64,000 nt of DNA from Opisthocomus hoazin (lineage: Eukaryota > Chordata > Aves > Opisthocomiformes > Opisthocomidae), in assembly GCF_030867145.1 (NCBI RefSeq), contig NC_134421.1, positions 23,567,979-23,631,978 on the forward strand. Direction: 5' to 3'. Shown here one piece after another: positions 23,163-36,700 of this stretch. Under the pieces are notes generated by a model. That model was not told where the DNA came from. It saw only the letters and a program-made list of their open reading frames with translations, and ran no database searches. The translations under genes were made by a program, and so were the position numbers. Within the stretch, counting starts at the first letter, position 1. Each line of letters opens with the position of its first letter.

Positions 23163-26100
23163 TAAAATGCAATGGTTTTTAAATGCATTTTACTGGCAAT
23201 TGCTTTACTTCTCCACGTAGTACAGCTTATCCCTAGGACTATGTGCATATATAGCTGATACAAACCTAATTAAGGGACATGCAGCTGTAAAACAAGATTC
23301 AACTGATGAATAGTAGATATTTAAAGCCACATGGTATGACCAATTCCAGATAGTCTTGGCAAAAAGGTTGTGCTCAATGACATCTTAAAAGCATGAGAAC
23401 TTTGAAGCCACATTTTATATTTTTGGTGAGCCATGATCTCTAACCAGTGGACTAGTATTAAAAAGAAATTCAGAATGGAATCTATTTTAATTGCTCTAAT
23501 TTTACTCTCATCAGATAAAAAGTATAAAGTATCTCATTGATCTGGTACTCAAAAAACTTCCTTCTGTTATTTTGACACTAGAAGGCTAAATTCAGCTAGT
23601 GTAAGCTGAGGGTATCTAAAGAATTCAATGGTGCTGTCTGCTACAGCTAAGGTTTTGATCCAGCAAGTTCACAGAAAATAGGCTGTGATCTACTTTTGTT
23701 ACTAATCTGCTAAGTTCCTTTAGCATTCACCTAAAGCGTAAGACACTTCAGAGTAACCTTCTCAGAGGTTCACAGAAGCGCAGCACAGAATAATTCAGCC
23801 TCAGAAAACACTACACAGGTTTTAGAAATGAACTGTTTGAATGATTTGAATATGAACTCTTACTAACCTATCTACTGACTCATCTCTGTCATTGACTCAT
23901 TCAGCAAAACACCAGATATCTGTTTCAATGGGTAAGGGCACATTGTAAAGAAAAGCATAGCAAGTTGTATTATCCATACAACCAAGAAAATCACACAGCA
24001 TTTCTTTGGCTGTTAAATAAAGCTCAGAAGTGAAAAGGCCTATCTTGTCTCTGAGCACTAACTATAACCTCCCAAGAGAGGAATAGGAAGAGGCAAAGAG
24101 AATTTTCTCCTCCTGCTTGTGTGAAAGTCATAAGCATCAGAAAATAATATGGCTACCATCGCACAACATTTTGTAGTACAAAATTAAGGAAATTTAAATT
24201 CTTTACAAGAGTAACAGCAACTTTCTTGTTGGTTTCCTAGGAAACTAAGTGGCCTAGACCACTCCTGTGCCAAGAAGAAACTGGGACATGAGGTCAAAGG
24301 TTTAATTAACTTCTGTGAATAACTCAGCAATAAAAACCAGTTAGCCTGCGCAGGAAAGAAGATGCTTCTTAAGTTAATCAGAAAAGCACTTACTTAGGTG
24401 GAAAACACCTCCAAAATTAAAAGCCAAACAAGCAAAAAAGAAGCACTGAGATATAAATATGCCTGCTTCATAATTTAAGGAGCTAAGCATAATAAATATT
24501 TCAACCTTGAACTCTTACTTGCAGCTGATCTTGACTTTGCTGCCTGTTTCTTACCATCAGAAGGAATGACCTAAGAACAAGAAGAGGAGGCAACTCCACA
24601 CATTCTTGTGATATATGCCTTGATCATGAAGCTGAAGAAAACAAGTCTGATACATGACTGAAATTCGTCTTCGTGCTGTCATGTGAAAAATAGCGTGTAA
24701 CAGACTTTACAGTAATCTCTTTATAGTAAACAAAAGATCATCTTGAGGAATCTCAGGGGACCTAATCCGTACAAAGCAAGGGAAAGGAGCAACGAGACCT
24801 GCTCAACAGACATCTCTCCTCAAGGTTTTCAAGCTGGTTTCTGCTGCTCCTGTTCACCAAACACGTTTTCACTAGTAAAAGCTACCGTTGAATGGCTGTT
24901 CCTCCAAGCAGGCTTCCTTACCTGGGCTTCTAAAGTCAACAGCTTTCATCATTTTTGTTTGCCTTGTGAGGTTCAACATGGCTTGCGCGGGCAAAAGAGT
25001 GGAACTTGTGAGCCAAATTCTGCTACTGTTTAACTGATGAAACAGGGTTAAAGACAACAGGTCTACCCCATATTTACACACAAAATGAGATTTTGGCACC
25101 ACCTTTTACTTTCTTGTTTGTAAAGTATCCCTGTGACACTACAATAGCTTGACAGTTTACATTAACAGCGGATCAATTTCTAGGGTAGTGTACACCCACG
25201 TAAATACTCATGAATGTTATGCAGATTTATCCATTCTTTTCAGATCAAATTCCAGCTCTTATTAGTTTTCCTGCAAAGTTTCATCTAAATCTAAGTCTCA
25301 GTTTTAAGGGGAGTTCTATTTACCTACAATGTACAACATTTGTGGGTGCCTATGGAATAATTTAATGTTCTGCTTGATTTTAAAGAAAAAATAAGAAAAT
25401 GTGGGAAAACACCCACATTATAGGAATAAACATCTTTCTTATTGACTGAACTTCTCAGTGATGCCATAAAATCTAACTTTGAGGGTATCATCTCTTGTCA
25501 AAGAGGTGTCTGTGATATCACTGTTTCTGTATCTTTACTTCATTTGCAGACTGAAAAAGAACAGCTTATGGTTTGCAGAAAAAGAAACTTCTTTAATTGA
25601 TGAGTATTTTTAACATCTAGCACCCCTAAAAGTCACCAATAACATTTCTGATAAATAAATGTATTGAAATATTATTAATCCTATCTTTCAAAGTCTTCCT
25701 ACACAGAGAATTTCTTTTATTTTAAGTCAAATTCATTATTTTGGAAAAGGGATTTAGATGAAATTCATCTCTGAGAACACAGGGATTATTAGAACAGACC
25801 AAACAATATACAATCTCAGCACCTCCAGTTACTGACCTACATATGGCTCTTAAGCCAGTTGTTACTGGATTTCGTTTCCCCAGATTTCTATTCTGTTGGT
25901 AGCACATTATTCACTAAGGATTAATATTTTACCAGAAATTTTATTTCTACTTGAGACTGAATATAGAATTCAATTCCAAGTTGTCAACTTTAGACTTGGC
26001 AATAGCATGCAACAAGAAGATTCTATGTTTTGATAGGGCAATCATGCTTTTATGATTAGCTTTTCTAATACTTTTTCTTGCTATTAGAATGACATATTTC

Positions 26101-26939
26101 TGTTTTTCAAACTCTAAGCACATGATTTTTATGAAAGATTTTAGAATACTGAGGTGAGTATTGTATGTATATATGTGTAAGGCATACACTGCTTTCTAAT
26201 ATACGTGCAAAATGTGGTCCTCTTGATTGCAGACTTTATGACCATATCCAATTTAACTTCAATAAATATCTTCCTTTCTGCAATAAGGCCTCAAGATTTT
26301 TTCTCAAAGACAATCTTTTAATTCCCTGGTATGGACAACCCACATTTCTCATGACCACCTGAGGTAACTTCACTCCAGCATGTGCAGAGAGTGGGCAAGT
26401 AGGAATGAGAAAAGCACAGCTCATCTGCACATTTTGGACCAAACTGAGACCAAAGCTATCTGGCAGCATCAGTTTTAAACCACCAAATGTGGAAACAAAG
26501 GCAGAGTAACCCAGGAATCGTATCTGCTGGAGACCAGCAAAGTCCCTCTAGGGAGCACATGATTTCTCGTAAGCATCAAAACATATATTTTCACTGTAGG
26601 AGAGCTCACAAACTTTTCCTATGTTATTGTAAAATCCTATTGGGAGCAATAGACTATTACCATGGGGTAGAATAAATAAAGACAGTTATGAGCATGGTTA
26701 CAGAACTAATCCTGTCTAGCTACCTCTCTGATAACTGTAGAGTTATTGCTCACTTAGACTGTACCATAAAACAACAACTTTGCCTTTATTACCTTCTTGT
26801 AAAATACAAACCACTAAAAAACTGCCAACCTCCTATCTTCCAAAGCAGTGAAGAGAAAGAGGACCCATTGTTCAGGTCTCCTTGCAAATGGAAACACGTG
26901 GAAATAAAGTGAGCAAGGGGCAAGCTGCAAAATGAATCA
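23163..26939. other. Unique-looking spacer
   Basis: AT-rich DNA with no recognised gene, RNA or repeat. The open frames present look like chance. Confidence 0.5.
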
Positions 26940-27540
26940 CAATGAGCAAAGGAAATAAAAAGGAAAATAAGAATTTCACAAATGCAGGAATGCTAAGAGA
27001 AAATGTAAGTCCACCACTGAAAGATGAAGGAGGACAAACAACTTATGATGAGGTAATTAATGCTACTTTTTTCAGTCTTCATAATGAAGTGTTTCTGTAA
27101 ACTGTTAATAATAAGGCTTAGCTGTGACCATCAATTTAAGCAAGGCAATAAGAAAAATGGCGGGTAGTATTATTTAATCAGAAACCTGCGTCAGAGCATA
27201 TGACCAACAGTGATGATTTTAATATAAACAAGTAAACTAATAATCATTGAGGAGATGTAGAAAAGAAATCTGTGGTGGCCAGGGAGTCAAACTGTGAACC
27301 ATAATAAGGTTTAAATAAAATTTTTCTGCACAGTGCTACATTTTACTCCAAATCCCAACAAGAGTGGTTATCCTCATACAGGCCAGAGTTATGAAAGAAA
27401 GAAAGTTTAGGATAGCTAGATTTTTCAGATTAAAGTTTCTGATGAAATTCATTTCAGAAAATCACCAAAACAGCATTTCAACAATTACGAATTACCTTTG
27501 AGATCTTGCAGCATAGATGAGATTCAAAGGGATCGGGAAA
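26940..27540 (+). mobile_element. Very old CR1/L3-like LINE remnant (endonuclease-RT linker)
   Basis: The best block is 26982-27060: ATGCAGGAATGCTAAGAGAAAATGT, CCACCACTGAAAGATGAAGGAGG and TATGATGAGGTAATTAATGC, followed by TCAGTCTTCATAATGAAGT at 27074-27092. This is the order seen in the linker between endonuclease and reverse transcriptase of L3-like CR1 elements. CAGAGCATATGACCAACAGTGATGATTTTAA at 27191-27221 and GATGAAATTCATTTCAGAA at 27441-27459 continue it. Many indels and stops. The assignment comes from remembered consensus and has not been searched. Confidence 0.7.
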
Positions 27541-30281
27541 AAAGTAAACACAATGAATACAGATATCTTATAAGATACAGGAGCGGGGGAAAAGACACTA
27601 GTCATTTTAAATACAATCTCTAGTAAAAAAAAAACCAACTACAAAATTTTTAAAAAAATTAAGTTCTCATTGTATGAGACTGCAGAACATACAAGGTGAT
27701 TTAAAACATCCAGTACATCCAGTACAGGTTTTTCAAGAAAGTAGACACAAGGTATTTCCTGTTCTGCTTTTTCAGGTTTATATTCTTTCAGATGTTTAGT
27801 GTGCTTATGCCTGAGCTTCTCTCTCTTCTACTCACATGCCAAAACGATGAAGTTCATGTTGCCTGACTTTTTATAGACCTTTCTTGAAACAATCTTCCTT
27901 TTATTTTCCCAGCTTTCACTGAAGTCTGTGGTTCTGCTAAAGACATGCTTTGCAGTACCAACATCATGGTGTTCCAACTGTTCAGCCTATTCCAATTTTC
28001 TTTGAAAATAACACTTTTGATTCAGCTTATATTATTGAAATGAAGACATTTTTTGTTTTTTTATCATATTTTTATGCAACATATTGTTTTCCTTTAAACA
28101 ATATATGGCTTAAAGTGGTCAATACTTACAGAAGTTCTACAGGAGTAAGAGAAAAATTGCTGATGTTTGTAGCCACTGGTAAGATGAAAGGTTGCTACAA
28201 GAGGAGTGTGCCAATGTTTTTACTGCTTACATCATCTCTATAGAAGCAGATTTCTCATTGTTTGTGTGCTTATGTTTTTAAAAGCTTAGATTGCTTGAGA
28301 ATTGAATCTTGACTCTGAGTGCTCTGTGCTTCCATTGATTACCTGGTTTGCTTTCCACAACCATATTGCTTTGGTACTTGTGACAATATTAAAGTAGTAC
28401 TGGAAATAGATGTATGGTTTGTGATCACTAAGGAGAGGCACAGAAATTACATGCAATACTTGGAATTCAGAGGTTTCACCATAAAAGGAAATATGTGTAA
28501 ACGCATCTTTCAGTTTCAATCCACAATGGTAGTATCCATATGATAAATTATCACAGCCTTTGACCTCTCATCTGTGTTCTGCACACTAATCCATTTCTGC
28601 AGTGAATGCATCTAATATTCAAAAGTCTGGAGAGATTTCAAATGGAACTTATTAAAAGATTGTATGGGGTGCTAGTCAAGAAATAGTTTTGAAGCAAGGG
28701 CAAATTTAAAAATCAATTGGTAAGATTGTTTATTCTTCTGGGAAATTTTTTCCTGACTTAATAGCTTCTGGCCTTATTGTTGCTCAGCAGATATACACTG
28801 TATTTAATTGGAATTTCTGCAATATTCCTATTTTTCACAGTGCAAAAATAAAGATACTATCTACAAAGAAGTAATTCTGAAACATCTTTCTGTATGTATT
28901 CCATTGATAACAGTTATAGATGTCTCACTTTTTTCAGGAAAGCATAATGCAGCGTTCAAGTCAAGGAGTTTACTTGCACATATTTTATATTTTCCTTCCA
29001 ATACCTGCAACAAAGAGAGGCTGTTTTCTTACCATATACAGCATGAAAGCTGGAACACCTATGATAGAATTGCAACAGTGTCTGTTAAGCCTATGCATCT
29101 CTAACTCATGTTGATACAGAGGGCGATTTGCATACGCACATATACAAATATGGGTGTGGAAATGCAGGGCTGCAAGACCAAAACCTGCATATGCAGGCTG
29201 GGTTCAAATGTCTGAACACTTCTGTCCAAAACTTGGAAATCTCCATCTTAGCGACTTACTTTGTGGCTGCATTGTCATTTCACTGCTTGGATGACTTATA
29301 TGTCAAAAGGAATATAAATGACATATATTGCTGAGAAGTAAATTGGATTTTTATTGCCAAATTTTCTCTCCAGTTACATTACTAACTTACAGCTTCCCAT
29401 GAAGTGAACAGAAAGGCTATGTATGCATGAGCATTTGTGGACTATGACCTTTAAAACCAAAGCAGTCCTGAGTAATACAGGCAAAAAGATTGCTTTATCC
29501 TTTGTTTCCTCTTTGAACCTCTTTTTTTTTTTTATTTTTTTTAAGAACGCTTATGTTGCTTTGGATGCTTTGAGCTACTAACACAGCCAAGTTACTAATA
29601 TATTTTTCCACTCCCTTTTCCTTGATTAAAGCACCCTACAAAAATGTATTTCTGCCTTGGAACTGTCCTGTCTTCTTCCCTTCTGCTATCTTTGGGAATG
29701 CCTACCCACATGAACAAATGATGGGACTAGAAGATGCCATAAACTGATCTACATCCTTCAGTGTGTTTTTTAGTTAATTAGTATCTTTTTGTGGTATATA
29801 CCTGTCACATTCTCTTGCTTGAGAACAACAAAGCAAAGAGTTCATGGGTGCTTCCAAACTTCCATACCTACAATAAGTTTACTGGAGGTTACCTTCTGTG
29901 CATTTCAAAATTATTCTAAAAGCTACATCTTCTTAATACTGGATTGTGAAAATTCTTTAATTTCTAGTTCACACAGGGAGCTCACAGAAGTATTTCTAGA
30001 TCCCCAGTTCACAGCTTCCTCTTAGAAAAAAAGACAAGGACTTTTGATATATCCACTTAGCTACAAATAAAGTCATTGTAGAACAATAGAAGAATCTATA
30101 AATTAGCAATATTAAAGTCTCTGGCAAGTAACTCCTTGCATAGAATGAAACCCTGCCTTTGAACTGTTCCAAGGAAAGTCCTGCTGATTTTAGTGAAAGA
30201 CCTTATGAGTGCCTTAAAATTGATGGTTGCAACTCTCAGGTTAATGTTTTATTCGGTATTCTTAAAAGAAGATAACAAGTC
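27541..30281. other. AT-rich spacer, one 9-bp duplication
   Basis: Contains a perfect tandem pair of ACATCCAGT (27706-27723) and short A/T runs. No gene recognised. Confidence 0.5.
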
Positions 30282-31325
30282 GACATTGTCTCCCATAAGA
30301 TCCTCTTAGGGAATCTCAGGAAGTGTGGGCTGGATGAGTGGTCGGTGAGGTGGATTGGGAACTGGCTGAATGGCAGAGCTCAGAGGGTTGTCATCAGCGG
30401 CGCTGAGTCTAGTTGGAGGCCGGTAAGTAGCGGTGACCCCCAAGGGTCAGTACTGGGCCCAATCTTGTTTAACTTCTTCATCAACGACCTGGATGAAGGG
30501 TTAGAATGTACCCTCAGCAAGTTTGCTGATGACACCAAAATGGGAGGTGTGGTAGATACACCAGAAGGCTGTACTGCCATTCAGCGAGACCTGGACAGGC
30601 TGGAAAGTTGGGCAGAGAGGAACCTGATGAGGTTCAACAAGGGAAAATGCAGGGTCCTGCACCTGGGGAGGAACAACCCCATGCATCAGTACAGGCTTAG
30701 GGCGGACTTGCTGGAGAGCAGCTCTGTGGAGAGGGACCTGGATGTCCTGGTGGATGACAGGTTGACCATGAGCCAGCAGTGTGCCCTGGCTGCCAAGAAG
30801 GCCAACGGGATCCTGGGATGCATTAGGAGGAGTGTGCCCAGCAGGTGGAGGGAGGTTTTCCTTCCCCTCTGCACTGCCCTAGTGAGGCCTCATCTGGAGT
30901 ACTGTGTCCAGTTCTGGGCTCCCCACTTCAAGAAAGATGAGGAGCTACTGGAGAGTGTCCAGCGGAGGGCTATGAGGATGGTGAGGGGACTGGAGCATCT
31001 CTCCTATGAGGAGAGGCTGAGGGAGCTGGGCTTGTTCAGCCTGAAGAAGAGAAGGCTGCAAGGGCACCTTATAAATGCTTACAAATATCTGAAGGGTGTG
31101 TGTCAGGAGGATGGGGCCAAACTCTTTTCAGTGGTGCCCAGCGACAGGACAAGGGGCAACGGGCACAAACTGAAGCAGAGGAAGTTCCATCTGAACATGA
31201 GGAAGATCTTCCTTACTCTGAGGGTGATGGAGCACTGGAACAGGCTGCCCAGGGAGGTTGTGGAGTCTCCTTCTCTAGAGATATTCAAGGCCTGCCTGGA
31301 CAAGTTTCTGTGCAGCCTGCTGTAG
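30282..31325 (+). pseudogene. CR1 ORF2 fragment, unbroken 347 codons
   Basis: Open frame from the truncation point to a TAG at 31323-31325; the first ATG is at 30345. It encodes the reverse-transcriptase palm from just after the first catalytic aspartate region, the PQGS box, the catalytic FADD (30522-30533, codons 81-84) and the thumb/C-terminal domain ending near KFLCSLL. The usual SGVPQGS reads SGDPQGS here because codon 52 is GAC (30435-30437). The endonuclease and the N-terminal RT part are missing, so it cannot encode an active element. No promoter is expected at a truncated 5' end. Confidence 0.93.
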
Positions 31326-31389
31326 GTGACCCTGCTTCGACAGGGGGGTTGGACTAGATGACCCACAGAGGTCCCTTCCAACTCCTAAC

Positions 31390-31405
31390 ATTCTGTGATT
31401 CTGTG
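31390..31405 (+). repeat. CR1 3' tail octamers ATTCTGTG
   Basis: Two perfect ATTCTGTG units end the 30-kb CR1. They differ from the ATTCTATG of the first copy. Confidence 0.93.
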
Positions 31406-32699
31406 AAGTCTAGATCTGTGATCACACAGATGGATAGAAAGTTGAAGCAATCAAAGGCTAAAGGCATACGCCCTCACATATATGAGGAAGAGATGAAGAC
31501 TGGGACTCAACTGTAGAGATCATGGTCTTCTTGGAGTTTCATGCTCTAAAAAAAAAGATCACATCACAACGTGTGATTCCAAAAACGAAAGCACATAATT
31601 TTAATCCAGAAAATGTACATGCTGATAGTTAAAAATTCAACATGCAAATAACTCAATTGGCTTTGATGAGTTGCTATAAATTATGCTCATCCCTAAGATT
31701 TTTGTTTGTTTGTTTTAGAAGAACTGGGACACGAGTAATTGAAATCATCCCGTGGGTCACTCTCTCGGTCACACCATGACTCATCTGCTGAGCTGGTAAC
31801 AGAACTGTCTCTGCTGGATCTGTATTGCTTTCCCTGTGTTTCTGGCACCAGGCTCACTGCTAGCTCACTATGATCTGCAAACTTAACATCACCATCTGCT
31901 ACCACTCAAGTGGTACAACTCTTTCCCAGCATTACTGATGTTTGGTGTGCCAAAAGCAGAGATTTTAGAATTTGTCAAGTGCTTTGAAATTGGAAAGTGC
32001 TAAACTACATCAATTTTATGTCCAGTCTGCCTCACCACTTGCATAACCTGAGTTGGATTTTGGAGATCTCTGAACCTGATTCTATAGAAACTTAAAAAAA
32101 AAAAAATAAAAGAAAATTCAGAATGCAAAGGTCAGTCTGGGGGTGTATGTTTATGATAGTTGTCATAAGACACACACTCCATGTATTCCTACTGACTCCA
32201 GCATAACAGAAAGATAGAGACAAAACACAGTTGACTTAAATCATTAAAAACAATGAATCAGATTCTTGCTAATCTTGAATGGGAACAGTTGATATAAACA
32301 CAAAGGACTTTGGCAGGAAAATCAGGACTGGTAAAAAAACTCAAATGAAAATGCCATCCATAGAAAGATGGAATAAATTCCAGGTAAACTTATCTGAAGG
32401 AAGGTTTAAAAAGACTACATTTCCACTTAAAAGTTCCCTTATGGCAAATCACAAAGACTGCAAGAACAGAGGAAGAATTTTAAGACAAAAGTGTAACAAT
32501 TTGTAAACTGATATCCCTTGTTCCATGTCTATACCCACTCTTGTGCTGCATGTCAACCACAGGGAAGGAAACAGGAAGTATCTGAAAGCTGTTGACCAAA
32601 CTGTGAGAGGAAGGGAATATAAATCCTACAGTGGTACAATCATAAGTTGCAAGGACAAGGCCCTGAACAATACAGTCTAATGAGAAAGCCCTTCTCCAA
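31406..32699. other. AT-rich spacer
   Basis: No gene recognised. Short A-run at about 32095-32105. Confidence 0.5.
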
Positions 32700-32757
32700 G
32701 TGATGGGAGGGACCAAATGACCTCCGGGGCTCCTTTATGTTACTGTAATTAGTGATT
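32700..32757 (+). mobile_element. Old CR1-like 3' end fragment
   Basis: GTGATGGGAGGGACCAAATGACCTCC followed by GGGGCTCCTTT...CTGTAATTAG follows the CR1 3' UTR order (ggttggactagatgacctc, gaggtcccttcc, tgtgattctatg). Highly diverged; body not recognised upstream. Confidence 0.5.
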
Positions 32758-33677
32758 GCTCTATTACTTTAGCTTGCTACCATAGAAACTTGCATTGGGA
32801 AGGGACATTTGATCCTTAAATGTTCATACCTTGATGAGAACAGTGGGAAGTTACTATGCTGGCCATGAATGTGAGTGGCCATACATGATGAGACACCTCC
32901 AGCAACAGCTAGTCATGCATGACTGAGAAGGGGATAAAAATGGATCAAGCAGTCAGTGATACTTCCTATTCCTGGTATCAAAGTATCATAATATAAATGA
33001 TAAAGAGAAATAATATAATTAGTAAATGAAACATTGTCCTTTTCACTTCGAATTCCTTCACATTCAAATAAAAAAAAAAGTACAAATCATCTTCATATAT
33101 CTGTCTTAGTTGTACCCCTTACATTGGTTTGTTCAGCATGTACTGCTGTGGACAGTGTGCAGTGCCCTATGATAGGCAAGAGAAGACCTCTCCCTTGTGT
33201 TGTTCTGTTATCCCAGTTCACAAGTAGCTGCCGGAAGGCAGGGGAATCTGCACCTGAGTGTGCCAAGGCTGGAGGAATTATTTGTAGTGCAGGGTTAGAC
33301 AGGAGAAGGAGGAAACACCTTGCCAAGACTCCCAGGAAAGTAAAAAAAAGATTTCCCTTGGGATTTGAAGGAGAAAAATCTTGCAGTGCAGGAAGTTACT
33401 GAAAAATTTGTGGTCCGAATGCAAGCAGATTGGAGGGAAAAAAACTGTCTCTCTCCTGGGAGATGCTGGGCAGAGAGAGAACTGACTGTCATCCCTTCTC
33501 TTTTACTCTGTCTTTCCTGTCTACTACATCTGAGTTTTCTGTTTAAGAACAGTTAACCCTTCCTAGCACATTAGATGCTGAAAATACTTTTGATGTTCTT
33601 GATGGACTCATTTCAACTAAAACACACAGAAAGTCTACCCCAGACTGGCTGATCTGAGGTATTATGTTTGGGTTCCA
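32758..33677. other. Spacer, unrecognised open frames
   Basis: Open frames on both strands in 33034-33402 without recognisable product. No element recognised. Confidence 0.45.
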
Positions 33678-33700
33678 CCCCCCTCCCTGTCCCCCTCCCC
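33678..33700 (-). other. G-quadruplex-forming motif
   Basis: C-runs of 6, 3, 5 and 4 on the + strand, so on the minus strand four G-runs (4, 5, 3, 6) separated by loops of 1, 3 and 1 bases. This fits the strict G4 pattern. No gene is nearby to suggest a promoter role. Confidence 0.8.
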
Positions 33701-36700
33701 AAATCATGGGTACCTGAGAAGAACCCAAATGATTTAGACACAAAGAAATTAAAATAGCATGGACATCTAGATCTAAAAATAAAACCCCGCCCTATGTTTG
33801 GACCTACATCTGTTGAAGTGAATATTAGGCTTTCATTACAATCATTGTTCCTTCAAGAGCTGGAAAGTGTCTGTAAGGCTTTTGGATAAGGTCTGATATG
33901 AAAGCAACTAGCCCATCTTCAAATATTTCCCAAAACTGGAAGGGTGTTTGGTTGAGATCTTCCAGGGGACAGGGACGATGAACTGGTCAGACTGAAATGT
34001 ATCTGTTCTGCTCATTTTGTGTTTTGTCCCTGCCCAAACTGGGGGGACAGAACCTATCTTATAGGTGCTTCTGGCTTCCTCCAGAAGCTACAGAAATCCC
34101 AGAAATCAGTGAATTTCTTCCCACAATCTGCTCAGATTCAAACCTTCCTTCCCAAAAATAACTTCACGTGAAAAGTTCAGAAGAAGAAATTGTATATAAG
34201 ATGTTTCCCTTTCCCAGTTCAGCCTCCCAGACCCAATTGTCTTTTCTGCAGTATACAATAAAACAATATATAAGAATTGGCAACAGACAATTGGAGAAAC
34301 ATTACAGGACCCTGGCAGATCTGGTAGTAGTTGTTACTTGACCTTTTCTGGCTAGCATCCTTGGGTGCGGGAAGCCCTCCCACAAACATTTTAAGTCCTT
34401 TAAAGAGGGCCAAGAAGCCAGTCCACGCTGTGACCGATTGCTCAATGTAGTGTGTAGTTGGAGCTGGAACTGACGTCTCCTTCGGGGGATTCAGAGTATG
34501 ACAAAATTGCTGCTGGGCCCACTCTGCTAAACAACGCGCATTCAGCAGGGGCCTCTGAGGCAATTGGTGGTCTCTATGGATTTCCTTTGTTTGAGTGAAA
34601 CTTGCATATGCAGATATCAAAGTGAAAGCCACAGTCTACGGGAGTCAGTGGGAGTCCTCCCACTGCTTCCAGGAAGTTTGAGAGCTTATTCAACAGGATG
34701 ATAACTTGTTTTGAGAAAACATGCACAGAAGCATCAGCATTTCTACTCAGGGCTTTGCAGACCATTCTTCCACTCAATGAGACATTTCTTGCGCATAGCA
34801 CAAATTCCTCAGGTTCCTGTCCTTACTTACATTTTTCCAATATTAGGCACCAAAAGACCTAAAATGTGATCATGTCGTTTAGCTACTACTGTAATGATAA
34901 AGATTAACATAATCATTAAATCAGTTTGAGCTCCAGGAAATCTGAGGCTGGTTTTGTTATTCACCACCATCGAAAACTCATTCTGAATGCTGTCTTTTGG
35001 CTGCTGAGTTCTGTGTGCTGTTCAAGGATCTTTGGACAGTGGCAAGATGTTCTATTTTGATATAACAAATTGAGCTTTCTAACACATCCAGCTGAAAGGA
35101 TAGAAAGAACTGCTTGATGACTTCATAAGATAAGCAATTATATCTGCACAGCCATGCTGTTAGAGAGAGGGAGATGAATTAACTGCAGAGAAGATTCATA
35201 AAAGCTATCAAAAAAACAAAGCCATGTTCAAAAAGTGCTCTACCTTTTAAAATAAAGATCAAGTTAGAAGAGATTGTCAAATAGATCTCTTAACAAATCC
35301 TCTAGGTATGAAATTTTAACTCATGGTTGGAGATATCCCTGTTTATTTTTCATCACAACTATTTTCCTCAATATTATATTTACATAGAACTACACAACTC
35401 AATGATTTACAGAAGGGGGAATGGACAAAAAGTTGATATTCAGTTGTATGCCTTTAAGGCTTCAGCTGATCACAGATGCAGCAGATAACATGCTGATTTA
35501 GCTATGTGAACCTTGTCAGCTCTGTGAAGTTTATAATTATTCAAATTAGACAAGATTATGGAATTTGCAAAGAGAAAAACTGGCATGAGAGCCTTGAGTT
35601 CTTGTTTTCCTCATATTCCATTGATAACTCAAATTTTGTCATGTCTATTCTTCAACATTGAAATTAAGTGGAAAATATAGTTTGGCAGCTCACTAATGGT
35701 TTTGTAATTTACAAGAAAAGTGGCTCTAGGTGAAAAAAAAAGTATTAATAGTTAATGTTCAGCGTGCTCTGCAAACCAATTTGGCTTTTAATTCTGGCAT
35801 GGTTGGTTTTATATTATACTGATGGATTTTTTGCAGCTAGAACTAGTGCTGTCAGACACTTCATTTTCCTTTGTTTCATAAATATATTATGTTGCTCCAT
35901 TTTCTGTAGTGATGAAGAATGGTAAGATTATTTTCAATATTTTCAAACTTTAAATCTATTTCTTATTAAATTACCAGAGGACAGTTCATGTTTGATTTCA
36001 GGTTTTAACATAAATTCCTTGGAAAAAAAACACATTGGAATGACCATTTTCCCATACACATTGTGCTTTCAACATGCTGGATCTCAAAACAGCGAAATCA
36101 TACTGAACATTTCTTTGTTTCTATTGCAGCAGGAAAACTACAAGAACTGGAGTTCTGTTTAGAACTACCATTTGTGCAACAGGATTTAATAAACAGTAGC
36201 TAAGAAAAAAGGCCAGAACAATCCATATGGAGAAACCAGTAGATCTTTTCTGCAACACTCGGAAGTTTAATCGAGAAGGACAGGAATTGTTCCTGCTAAG
36301 TCATGCTTCTGCAAGTGCTACACCACTTGCCTTGCAGCAAGAGACCTTGGGGTACGCTAAGGGGACAGGGCATAGGCAAGCCTGCTGCCCCTGCAGAAGG
36401 TCCACACAGCTCCTCTCTAAGCACTGTTGCTCTTGCTTGGGAGATGCACTCCCATTTTGATACTCATGGGTGTTTCTTCGATGGCAAAAGTGAGTCCTAA
36501 GCTGTGAAGTAGACAACCCCAGGCAATTGCAGAGAAAAAACAGGACGGCTGATAAACAGTGAAACCTGTTGAACCAGTACCTCAGGGAAAATAAGAGATG
36601 CTATCATCAATGGTTCCACAGGAAAAAAGGAATCTGAAACTTTGGCAAATAAATATTGGCACAAATATTCTTAAAAGAGGTAAGTCAGACACTCTGAATC

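Larger units (their letters stand above)
30282..31405 (+). mobile_element. CR1 LINE, 5'-truncated, best preserved in window
   Basis: 1.12-kb 3' part of a CR1 element. It starts abruptly inside the reverse transcriptase (D-I-V-S-H-K-I-L-L), which is typical 5' truncation by incomplete reverse transcription. It has an intact stop codon, a 62-bp 3' UTR (...GACTAGATGACCCACAGAGG...) and two perfect ATTCTGTG tail units at 31390-31405. The frame is unbroken, so this is one of the younger inserts here. The 3' half is closely similar to the minus-strand copy at 51 kb (same subfamily). No target-site duplication is evident, as usual for CR1. Confidence 0.97.
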
